A stretch of DNA of 64,000 bases from Ianthella basta. Taxonomy: Eukaryota > Porifera > Demospongiae > Verongiida > Ianthellidae. This document shows positions 45,801-56,122 of the stretch, one piece after another. The stretch covers positions 3,602,078 through 3,666,077 of the forward strand of contig OZ025889.1 of NCBI GenBank assembly GCA_964019415.1. The letters run 5' to 3'. The notes under the pieces were generated by a model, which saw only the letters and a program-made list of their open reading frames with translations, did not search any database and was not told the DNA's origin. Both the position numbers and the translations under genes were made by a program. How positions within the stretch are numbered: position 1 is the first letter of the stretch; every line of letters begins with the position of its first letter.

Positions 45801-46633
45801 AAGATGTCCATAGGAATCCCCACTTCCAGCGTGTCACTCATGAGCACATGTATGGTGTAGCTCCTCCCCCCCCAGGGACAGCAACACGTCATCTGCCATC
45901 GACAATCCAAGAAGCACTAGATCGTCCAGAGGCTCCTCAATCCATCCAATGCACATCCGTGGATGGAGTCTTTGCATATGCATCTGCCGTTTTGAATGAT
46001 GGGCTCCTACTACTGGAGTTCAAAGATGCCATTAGAGAGGGAGATGGCCAACGAATTCTACGCTGCTGGAAAGCTTTTTTGCTTTATTTTCATTTTGCAA
46101 GGCATCATAACTATGCCAATGAAGCTGTAAGGATGCTGTCTGCTGTCTATGCATTGGCAACACCAAGGGTTGCTGCTCAGATAACCTGGAGCCGTGTGAT
46201 CAACACAAGGGGCCTTGCTGGGCATAACATCCCAGTTGACTTACACAATGAGCACCTCAATAGAGCCTTGAAGCAAGCTGTTTCAGGCCTGGGTGCAAAC
46301 ATTGCCAAGCAAACCATTCTGCAGTGTGGTCGAAGCCTAGATGGTCTCCTTAAAGTCAACAAGTCATTTGACGAAGAGCATGGCATACACCCTGTTTCCT
46401 TGGAGCACAGTTCACCATCATTGGCTAAAGATCAAAAGCTAATTATGGATCAACTTTCACGTTCCCGCGTATTTGACTATGTTCCAGGACGTGATCATCG
46501 GTCATTCCACGGAATCAAGCCCAATGCTGCACAGAAGGTGGACCTGACAAAGCTGTCAGAATGGATACGGCAGAAACAATCTGCCCTGCAAGCAGAACAG
46601 AACGTATCTAGGCTGTTCAAGCATCACTGTTAA
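42836..46633 (+). CDS. DUF6589-type protein, putative transposase of the TIR element
   Basis: Exons 42836-43172, 43280-43404, 43489-43947, 44029 to beyond 44121, a gap, an exon ending 44452, then 44520-44971, 45076-45339 and 45431-46633, all in phase outside the gap (about 1000-1090 residues). The start is the Met just before a zinc-finger-like CAVCSCSV...YVCRTC. The C-terminal part has the marks I associate with DUF6589: GDQLTAARAL, DWHAKVNFIQ, a long helical stretch, and a late His/Asn-rich region (NTRGLAGHNIPVDLHNEH). No biochemical function is known to me for DUF6589; its position with a helicase between perfect TIRs suggests the recombinase. Acidic motifs (HGDCAE, GGDQ, HNEHLN) could hold catalytic residues. 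Confidence 0.8.
44122..44321. other. Assembly gap (200 N)
   Basis: 200 consecutive N inside the DUF6589-type gene; the real length is unknown. Apparent frames through it mean nothing. Confidence 1.
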
Positions 46634-46658
46634 TTCCAACAAATTAACCTTAAAATAG

Positions 46659-47921
46659 TCAGTGATTAGATACAATCTTGAACATCTCAGCAGCTTGGCT
46701 ATGTGATAATCCACAAGATAGAAAACTGTCCACAGAATTGTATTTCCATTTGTTCTTTACGATATCATCAATAATAACATCAGTTATACCAGTAACTACT
46801 TCAATACCAAATAAAGGAGGGCAACTTTTATCATCAACTAGAGAGAGTCGAAAAGCTTCCAATGAAGCTTTTAAAGCTCGTTGTGCACTTGACCCAAGCT
46901 GATGTTGGGTTACTGCTGGGATGACTGGTGGAACAAGTTCCGGATCTGCTTCTGTCAACAGTAATGCTTGTACATCAAGGCAGTCATCACATTTGCATGT
47001 GCGGGAACACACATCACAGCATTTGTGGCAAGGATTGGGCTTGATGAAGTTGCCACCATCATACTCAGCCAGCAGCATTTCCCGCCTGCACTTGCTCTCA
47101 TTCAAGCAGTATGCTTTGCTGTCATCTGAGGGAGGATGATAGCCGCTGAAATCTGACCGGGAGAAGTATAGCATCGCTGTGGAATCTTGCCCATCACGTC
47201 CACATCTTCCGCTCTCCTGCAAGTATGCATCTATCGTACTGGGAGGACCCCAGTGGATAATGCAATGAACATCAGGTACATCTATACCCATGCCAAAGGC
47301 AACCGTTGCAACAATCACCCTAAGTGAACTCAAGGGGTTGCTGAACTCTGCAAGTATCCGGCCTTTGTCATCTTCATGCGATGCACTCGTGAACATGTCA
47401 CAAGTGACATCCCCATTCACAAACAGAGCATCACTCTTCCCAAGCTCATCAGCAAGGCATTCGTGGACATGCACTGCATCATCATATGTCCGACAAAAGA
47501 TAATGCATTTTTCGGCGTTTTTACCATGCTGACAAAGACCATGAACCAGTGGCTGCAGAGCAATGCGGACATCATCAGGCTTCACCCGAACAGTATATCT
47601 AATGTTGAGCTTGTTGGGCACTTTCAACACTACACTGCAATCTAACATGCATAAGCTCTTCTGGATAACCTTGCGGGTTCGGCGAGAAGCTGTTGCAGTT
47701 AGTGCCATTACATTGACAGTAAAGGGAATAATGGACCGAGCCTCACCAATGTTTTGATATTCTCTCCTGAATGATGGACCCCTGCAATCAGGACACAGGA
47801 TGTGGAAAAGGATGTGTATGACCATTTCAAATAGGACGTACACTTACTTCATGACACATACAAACACCACACAGCACCTTAACATACTGCACACACCTGC
47901 ACACAAACCAACACATTCACA

Positions 47922-47975
<54 letters not shown>

Positions 47976-48558
47976 CAGGGCAATAGCTGCACACTCACCA
48001 AATGTCAATGCAGTGAGCCTCATCAACAACAAGGGCTACAAAGTTGTCCACATACACTTGGGATCGAAACATGTCTCTTACTGCCAGGTCTTCAAGAAGG
48101 TACTCTGGTGATATGTACACTAATTGGTACTCTCCAGCAATCACAGCTGCCTTGTCACACGAATCTTGTCCCAGGAATGTGCACTTTAGTCCCCGCTTGT
48201 GGAACTTATCTACCTGATCCTGCATTAGCGCGATCAGCGGACTCACAACCAAGACGATGCAGCCACAGTCTGTCCCTCCAATAATCTGCAGATGCCGCCG
48301 AAGGTTGTCAAAGATGACAGGAAGACTGGCGAAGCAGAGAGACTTGCCCGCCCCTGTTGGGAGAGAAACGAAGACGTCACGTCCCTTTATGAAGTCCAAA
48401 ATCGCCTCTTCCTGGTCTACTGTGGGCTTCTCGTAGCCGAGCATTACGAATGCTTCCAGAATAGCATTGTTCACTGTGGCCGAAGGTAGCCTTGCGGCCA
48501 ATCTTGGGATTCGCACTTCTCCCATCGAAGCTGCCGTCTCGCTGCTCGAAGCTGCCAT
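46659..48558 (-). CDS. RecQ-family DNA helicase encoded by the TIR element, 560 aa
   Basis: Two exons, 48558-47999 and 47781-46659, join in phase to rebuild DEAHCIDIWGPSFR. Helicase motifs are seen in order: motif 0 (LGYEKPTVDQEEAI), I (LPTGAGKSLCF), Ia (VVSPLIALMQDQV), II (DEAH), III (ALTATAS), IV (CIIFCRTYDDA), V (VATVAFGMGIDVPDV), VI (YLQESGRCGRDG), then a RecQ-type zinc module (CRREMLL ... CHKCCDVCSRTCKCDDC). No HRDC domain is seen. It should be an ATP-driven 3'-5' DNA unwinding enzyme. It is shorter than host RecQ proteins and lies wholly between the element's inverted repeats, so it is element cargo or part of its transposition machinery. The intron carries an (AC)n tract. A CCAAT box in its orientation lies about 95 bp upstream. 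Confidence 0.92.
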
Positions 48559-48686
48559 CTCGCTGCTAGCATAGATCTATGCTGCTAGGTAGGTATGAAC
48601 GCCAGAGGTGAATGTTATGCATAACATGCCAGTAATGAGCTGTTGTGTAATCTGATTGGCCAGCACACATTCCTGCTGGGAATGGA

Positions 48687-48777
48687 CTTCCGGGCCCAAG
48701 AAAGTCGACCATAGTCGCCAGACCACCTTTTCGGGCCATTGCAAAATGGCGGCCGGAAGTGGGCTGGGGACGAGACT
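48687..48777 (-). repeat. Right terminal inverted repeat, 91 bp
   Basis: Reverse complement of 42686-42776 with a single mismatch. It includes the mirror YY1-like site CAAAATGGCGGC (48742-48753). Confidence 0.95.
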
Positions 48778-48788
48778 AGTAGCTACGT

Positions 48789-48830
48789 AGTCTCGCTCCC
48801 GGCGGCCGGAAGTGGACTGGGAAAGAGACT
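48789..48830. repeat. 42-bp mini-foldback resembling two fused element ends
   Basis: Begins AGTCTCGCTCCC and ends GAAAGAGACT. Read from either side it resembles the first 25-30 bases of the 91-bp repeat (AGTCTC, then CCCAG..CCACTTCCGGCCGCC on the reverse strand). It directly follows the second AGCTACGT. Probably a solo remnant or an extreme deletion derivative of the same family. Confidence 0.65.
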
Positions 48831-48859
48831 ACTTTGCCTGCGAACCGACATAAGTATCA

Positions 48860-51800
48860 ATGCTCAGGAATTCAAGGTCCCGATGTCGTCAGACTTGTTG
48901 TCAGCTATTTCAAGACAGCAGTGAGTGCTAGGGTCTACCAGATTGTGTTACCTGGGCGCCATCGTTACAATATCCTCGTTTACTATGAACTAAACCCCGG
49001 GTCTAGGTAACTATTAGCTAAGCCATGTTACTATATACCTCATATATGCGTACGAATGCGAAATGTCTCACGTAGCTGCGAGTACATGTCGAATGAACAC
49101 GTATCGCACTGTTTCTCCACACTGAACGTGACACGATACGTAGCTAAATGGATCTGTATGAGTCTCTCTCAGCCCAAAGCCGGAGCTAAAGACTTGTAGC
49201 GTTAAGTTGCTTGCCTGCTACACTACATGGTTTGGAGTTTGACTGCATGTACCCACTAGCTATTTGACATCCAGTTCTGCTGAGCAAGGGATTTAGCTGG
49301 GGGTATGTTATTTATTGAGTTAGTGTGTCTGAAATACGCTGCACTTGTGTACTCTATGCAGATGCTGAAGTTGCTCGCCTCAAGAGGAATTGGATGATTA
49401 CTCATGGGAACAGCTTTGCTCTCGGACTTGCTTTTGCCATTTCATATCCCTCACTCCACCAGTTTGTCACCACACCCACTGACATTGTGGCCAGTGACAG
49501 TGTAAGCTGACTCATGACATACATACATGCTCCCATAGGTGCACCTATTGTAGTAAGAGAGTCACGCCTGATGCTAAGTTGGTGGCACGCTATACAGTCA
49601 AACCTCGTCTCAGATGGTCACTGTGTAAGGTAGCCACCTCTCTAAAATAGCCAAACTCCCTGGCCCCAAAAGGCGGTAACACAGTCTGAACACAGTACTA
49701 AAACATTGTAGTCTACTTCTGCAATGCAGCCACCTCTCTATAAAGGCTAGTTGTGACTGGTCCACAGGTCAGACAGGTTCTATTCTACTTCTATTTTGTA
49801 TATTAGTAATTGTTTTAATCCGCGTTTTTGCTTGCCCTTCATGCAAGTAACACTATATACCTCCTAATTTCTGACCAAAGTGATCTTTAGAACATGTTAT
49901 GGGACTTTTTTGCTAAACTTTTATAGCAGCTGCCTTTAGAGTATTTCTGAATGGCCTAGGATTAGATTGTCATCGGGTGGGGGCCACTATGGTTGCCTTT
50001 AAGTGTTCTGGCTAAGGTAATCCGATATCATGGCAGTGTTGTTACAATCAAAGAACACTTAAAGTACTTCTCTCTGCACATGTATGGTGTGTGGTCTTAG
50101 ATCATGCTGTGTCAGTTTTGTGTGTTTTCTTCCCTGGGCACAGATTCGTCCTGGATTTGGGCTGGATGAGACATTCTATGCATGGGCAGTGTCTGTATTT
50201 AACATTGGGGAGCTATTGTTTGCACTCATATTTGCAGTAGCTCTCAAGTACTTCAGAGCAAAGTCACTGAGTGTCTTTGGACTGCTCTGTATTATCATTG
50301 GGAGTGTCATATATGGTTCTGCCTCTGCTGGATGGATGGTGATTGTGGGAAGGTTCCTGCAGGGTGCATTCCTTGGAGGTCAGGCGACAATAATGCGTAT
50401 CTACTTTGGGGAGACAAGCAACACTGCTATTGCATTAAAAGGAGAGGACCCACTGAAGTCACAGATCAAGAACACCAACTTTGTGATTACATTTGGTTTG
50501 GCAACTACAGCTATTTCTGCAGGACCAGGTATGTTTGCATGCTCACAGCACAGGATTGGGGAACATTGCTTATAGATATAATGTGTATTTCATTGTACTG
50601 CATGGGTTGATAACTTTAGTGGTTGCAGCGATCAGCCTGCCTGTCAGGTTAGTGGAACCTTGTATGAATTCAAATGTGCACTTGCAAAATTGTTGCAGTG
50701 CGAAGGTTGCAGTACATCTGATATAGAAATGATCATGTTACTGGTGCATAGTCCATTCCACTGTTGTGCTCTTTCCCAGACTGCTTGTCTTCTCCTTCCC
50801 TCAGGCATTGCTGCAGTAGTTGCCCAGTTCCCATCCATTGACCCTTTCCGTTGGTCTGGCTGGTTCCTTGTCATATTCTGCCTCTTCCTGTTAGTGGTGA
50901 ACTGCCTGTTCTTTGTGGAGCGGCCCTCTGATATCAACAGGAAAAGAACAACTCTCTCACTGCGGTCGCTCAAACCCGCCATCCCTATTTATGTATCCTG
51001 AATCCATTATACTGCATGTGTGTGTGCTGAACATGTACATGCATCTTTAGAAAGTGGATTGCCTGGGCCCTTTACTCCACGTCGGGCACTTTATGCATTC
51101 TGTATGTAGTGTTGTGTGAGCTGAGTGAGTGTGTACTGTGCAGAGTAGGTTGTTTGGCATGAGTGAGATTACAGTAGTTTCTAAGTTTCAATTTTTTGCC
51201 CAATTCAAACAAACAAACATTCAATCCTTGTAGATTGTTCCTTCCTACGATTAGTTGTATAGGGGCAAACAGAGCAAACTACATTGATATTGCTTTCATG
51301 ACACTTGCAGAAAGAGTGCACATGTATGGAGTGATTTCAGGGTGCTGCTGTGTTATAACATCCTTAACTTCACCTGCACAGTCAATTGTGTATTTTGTGA
51401 TTGCATTTTTCATTATCAATTTTGGATTTTCCACGATTGAAGCACTTCTGAACCCTTTCCTTGGAGACAACTTTGGATTTAACATTGAATACATCTCTTA
51501 TGTCTTCTGCTTTGTAGTGGTCCTCTTCTTCATCGCCAATGCCACAATGTGAGATACAATGCATGAAAACTGTAGTTGGCAGAATCAGTCTGTTTATGTG
51601 TGTGTTGTGCGGGATTTGTGCTTATGTACAGTGCGTATTTGCACATGTATGAATAATTAATGGTTGAGACAGCCTGTGTGTTGTAGTATTGTGGTAGACA
51701 ACATTCACTATTCAGGAATGCAGGCACAAAACTCTCAGATGAGCTGAATGATACTTCTTTGAACAATGGACACGAGGCTCGAGGGCACAAAGTGCCTGAG

Positions 51801-52196
51801 TTCCGAGTGGTCTAAATCACGTAGAGACGCTGATTGGTCGTTATTTAAGTGTTATAGATCCAAATCCGTTCGCTTACCGAATCATTTCGTGCTCCTCTCA
51901 CTTCTTGACGATGTACGCATGAAATACGTCATATTACAATGATAAATGCCCCCGCGAAGTTCCCACAGATTTTTATATGGGATTTTTAACTCCCCGCATT
52001 CTGCCTGCAACGTACTTTATCAGATTTATAAACTGCAGCGCTCTGCCCGCAACATACATTATGGGATTTTGAATCATGTGCGAAGCAATTGGAATGCTTC
52101 TCAGAGATTTAGAATCATCGTTGAGAGGCCCGTTACCATGGCAATGGAATCTTGTTGTGTTATGCTAGAAGCAAACACATCGGATGTGTATATATG

Positions 52197-52230
<34 letters not shown>

Positions 52231-55200
52231 CCGTACTGATCGGTTGTTAAGTTCACCCTCCTTATAAGCGCATATCATCTGTTAAGCGCACGTTTCTTCA
52301 CTGTTTTTCACCCTATTTGTTAGGCACCTAGCGATTTCTAAGGTTCATCTCTTCTATTGGGCACATGAAAGGACTCCCTAGTGGACTAGCTACTTGCCTG
52401 AAGTGTAATACTGTAAAATACTGTTGTAAAGTAGTGCTTAGATGAGACTCACTTACTGCATATCCTTTATTAGGCGCATATTTTCTTCCTGCCAGAGCTC
52501 TAAGCGCATGCACTTAACAACTGATCAGTACAGTATGTATCCATGTATTTGTGTATGTTTGTATGTATGTATGTATGTTTGTATTCATGTGTGCCCGTGC
52601 ATTACTGACTTTATTGGTTCTTCACTTTTCTGCTTCAGTTATACACTTCAGAGGCTGGGAATGTCTAATAAGAATATCTGCCTTCTGGGAATTTGTATGG
52701 GTATCTGTGGTAGCCTCATTATTTCAGACTGGCAGTCTGTTAGGGGCGATCCCTGTGATCAGTACAGCTATGGGAGACTCAAGGCTGTGTCCTCCAATTT
52801 GACGTCCAATGACTCCTGTGGCAGTGCTGAAGAGGAAGCACTTCTTGGTGTGTTACAGCATGCATCAACCACTTCTTGTTCTGTTTACATCTAGCACTTT
52901 AGTATATGAACTAGCTACTGGCTAATTATTGTTGTCGAACTATGTGTATACACATGAACGGTGTCCTACATATCTGGGCTTAGAAACTATTCTCTACTTC
53001 ATTCCACTGTTCGGGCCAAGTGGATGGTCATTGTGGAATGAAGCATACAATCACATCCCCCCCCCCCCCCCCCAAATGCCTCTGTAATTTTGCTTGTCAC
53101 TTTCATTGTGGTTGTCATGGCAGCCAGCTAGCTTGCTTTGTAGCAAATCTCTATAAGTCATTGGTTAGAACTTGGAATATGACATTAGTGAGGAAGCTCA
53201 AGAAAACTTCTGCAATCTCTGCAATCCAAAGTTTTGCTTTCAAACATTACAGATTTACCGTATATACTTCATCTTAATAGAGGTTAATCACTGCATGGGT
53301 ATTGAGTATTCATCAACACACACCCTACACTAATAGTGACCCCTGAGGAGGTCGAGGGACTGAAGTCAAATCTGTGGCAACCAGTTCCATTCAGTAAGGG
53401 CAAAACAGTTGTCTGGTTCAATTACCACTGGCTACCATCAATAGGACGTCAGTCATAGCTTACTGAGGTACTATGAGATTAAAGTTCGTCAGTCTAGGTT
53501 GTTGCAGTGGGTCACTGCAACCAACTGCCCCTTTTAAACATCCTTCGTCTTCACTGACACCAAGAGTAGTTAAGAGATGAGAGTATGCAACCTTGTATAC
53601 TCACCTGTAACAGCATTTTTCTAAGATGACGCAGCAACCTGTCACACGTGGGCATGGCAACGCTACTTAATATTCTGATGTAATGGATGAATACTATTAA
53701 CTCGATCCGCCAGTCTGTACATACTCAGCATTGATTGCACAACTCTTTGGTTTGTTAGTCGGGAGTTTCAACAATGTCTAGGACACCCCTGCAGTGCCTG
53801 TGAGATAGGATTATTAACTAGTGTTACCATGCCCATGTGTGACATGTTGCTGCGTTATTTTAGAAAAATGCTGTTATACACGCAGGGATACGCGCTGCAT
53901 ACTCTCATCTCTAGTCTACTCTTGCAGGCACTAAATGCACGGTAACTACGTACATGCTGTAATGCATAGACACTCATACTTATACGTATGCACATTTGAT
54001 GTGCCTATTCTTTACATACATTCTACTCACTGTAGGTACCTGCTGGCCTGAGTCCTGCAATGACTCCACCAGTAGTGATCTCCTCTCCAACTGTACCTCC
54101 CTCCTGAGTGTGGCAGTTGAGTCGTGTCGCAACCACAGTGGTCCTCCAGATGAGTGCTTCTGGAACCAGTACTCCAGAGTCACTGGGATCTTCTGTAAGG
54201 AGTGTGAGAAGCTCTGCAGGAGTGAACGGACTAGCCTCAACTTTGTGCAACTCCTCATTGGTCTTGCTGTGTTTTCACCGGCATTTGCTTTCACTCGTAT
54301 TACTATGTCGATATTGGCGTCAGATGGTATGGGAAAGGAGGGACAGGTGTGTAATGATATTTGTGTATGTTCACATACATACATGTGTAAATGTGTGTAT
54401 GTGTACAGTGTGCACCCATATATGTGTGTGTGTGCATGTGTATGTATAAACACATATGTTCAATTTTTGCATGTGTGGTTTGTGTATAATTATGTGGGTT
54501 GACAAATAGCAGTTACTGCGTAGAAGCTGAAAATCTTAAAACGTTTTGTAATATTTTGAAGGAGACTGTACACATTAAGTTTTGAATCCAGGTTCCCCTT
54601 AGTAATACTGTACTAGAGCAGACAAACCTTTTATTGATCTGAAATAACTGCTAGCTACTATTTGTAGCTGCATTATGGTGGAACGTGACACGGCTGGGGG
54701 ACTGCTTGGTGGCAAAGCCATGCAGTCAGCCCCTATAACCACTGTTCCCTGGATCTAGAATTATTGTTTTTTTTGGGGGGGGGGGCTACAATCCCCTAGC
54801 CTCCTGTTCTGCCGCCCTTGCTGCATAATGCATTAGATACCACCACAGACGTATCCTGTACTATATGCGTAAATGTGCATGTCTGCATGGCGTGGTCTTG
54901 TCATCAGTTCCCCACACTCCTTTTTCCCCGCAGAGTTTTGTAATGGGCACCATAGTAGCTAGTGGTGCACTCTCTAAGATCGTAGGACCACTTTGGGGTG
55001 AGTTCATGCAAACATGACACTGTGTCCGCGCTTGGACCATTGTCACCATAGAGTACTTCAATGCTAGCTGTGGTCATTGCTTCTCTCTCCTGCCTGCACA
55101 AAGGTGATGCATTGATGCTGGCTGCAGGGAGACGCACCTATCTGCCAATGTCTGTTCTAGCTGGGATGTTGCTCATTGCCTTTGTAGCATACATTTTGCT

Positions 55201-55480
55201 CTACCGTAAGCTGTCCCCTCCCCGCACCTTGGCAAGTAATAGCAGTGACAGTCACGAAGATATCATGTCCATGCAAGTTATGGTGAATGGCAACTGTGAG
55301 ACGGAGGAAGAGGGAGAAGTGAAGGAGGAGGAGGGAGAAGTGAAGGAGGGGCAGGTGAAGGAGGGGAAAGTGACAGAGAATGCTGCACATGAGAAGGAGG
55401 AGGAAGAAGAAGAGGTAAAGGAGAAAGATGATGAGGAAGATTGTGGCCTGGAGGAAGAATACATTGGCACTCTTCTCTGA
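48860..55480 (+). CDS. MFS transporter, CLN7/MFSD8-like, copy 2
   Basis: Nine exons in phase: 48860-48920, 49362-49501, 50144-50528, 50805-50992, 51382-51548, 52639-52847, 54036-54346, 54934-54997 and 55104-55480 (633 residues). It is a paralogue of the gene at 17052-24181 with identical exon lengths except the first and last exons. The 75-bp fifth exon of copy 1 has no recognisable counterpart; because that exon is phase 0-0, skipping it keeps the frame. Membrane helices, the MFS motif GRFLQGAFLGGQ, the Cys-rich luminal loop and the acidic tail are all present, so the copy looks functional. The start is the in-frame Met that fits phase 1 at the first donor; the alternative Met 28 bases downstream (MSSDLL) would put a stop in exon 2. 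The first exon begins 83 bp after the right end of the TIR element. Confidence 0.78.
52231..52532. mobile_element. MITE with about 19-bp inverted ends in intron
   Basis: GTACTGATC[G/A]GTTGTTAAG at 52232-52250 and its inverse at 52513-52531 bound a 300-bp noncoding unit with repeated TTAAGCGCA/TAGGCGCA motifs. An (ATGT)n microsatellite abuts the left end and a related one follows the right end. It lies in the intron before exon 52639 of transporter copy 2. Confidence 0.75.
53561..53929. mobile_element. Foldback element, about 100-bp arms, in intron
   Basis: CAAGAGTAG-x3-AGAGATGAGAGTATGC and the following ACAGCATTTTTCTAA-x2-T-x-ACGCAGCAAC (about 53561-53665) return inverted at about 53825-53929. 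The element is absent from the equivalent intron of transporter copy 1, so it inserted after the duplication or was lost there. Confidence 0.75.
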
Positions 55481-56122
55481 AGTTGATATCAACTTGATTA
55501 TTTTCACAACTTTTTATGTATGAGAATTTTTTATGCAGGTAGGGATGAGATTGATATTATTTATTCTTTTGTATATAATAACCTGATCATGAATTGTAAC
55601 TAAAATTGATAACTGTAGCAAATTAAAGCAGCTGGTTATTTAGCTATAGCTGATTAATTACTTTTCAATCTGATGGCAATCTTTCATGCGCTAAACATTA
55701 ATTTGATTTAGCTATAATTATAGGCCTAAATGAAGTTGATTCTTTATTATTATAAATTATATGCCTCTCTATAATTGCTCAATGTCATACGTGCAGTTTC
55801 ATGCATACATAATAATTATGTCAGTAGTAATTATAAGCAGCTAGCTATGACTAGCTATATTTACCATACAAGTGGTTACCAATATACATATACCTAGTGA
55901 GCTAAAGCTATAACTACGTATGCTAGCTACAAGCTTAAGAGGAGGAATGACTCAACAGATTAGCTGCAGATAGCTAGGTCTTGAGACTGAGAGGGACCTA
56001 TATTATACGTAGCTAGCTTAAAATTTCCTGTATAGCAGATAACACATACACGCTAGGGCTTTGTGTGCCTTAAACCATAGGGGACAGCCCGCAGCGAGCT
56101 ATTTTAATTGGAGCCCACCAAC
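55481..56122. other. AT-rich intergenic region
   Basis: Separates transporter copy 2 from the reductase gene; rich in TAGCTA motifs. No gene seen. Confidence 0.5.

Larger units (their letters stand above)
42678..48788. mobile_element. Autonomous-looking TIR element with DUF6589 and RecQ genes
   Basis: The element proper is 42686-48777 (6092 bp). The left inverted repeat 42686-42776 and right one 48687-48777 are each 91 bp and differ at one base (T/C at 42771 against its partner). AGCTACGT touches the left end (42678-42685) and occurs again 3 bp beyond the right end (48781-48788), a possible 8-bp target duplication with a 3-bp anomaly. Inside are only two genes, convergent, with stops 25 bp apart: a DUF6589-type protein and a RecQ-type helicase. 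This gene pair with long TIRs does not match a DNA-transposon superfamily I can name. Confidence 0.9.
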
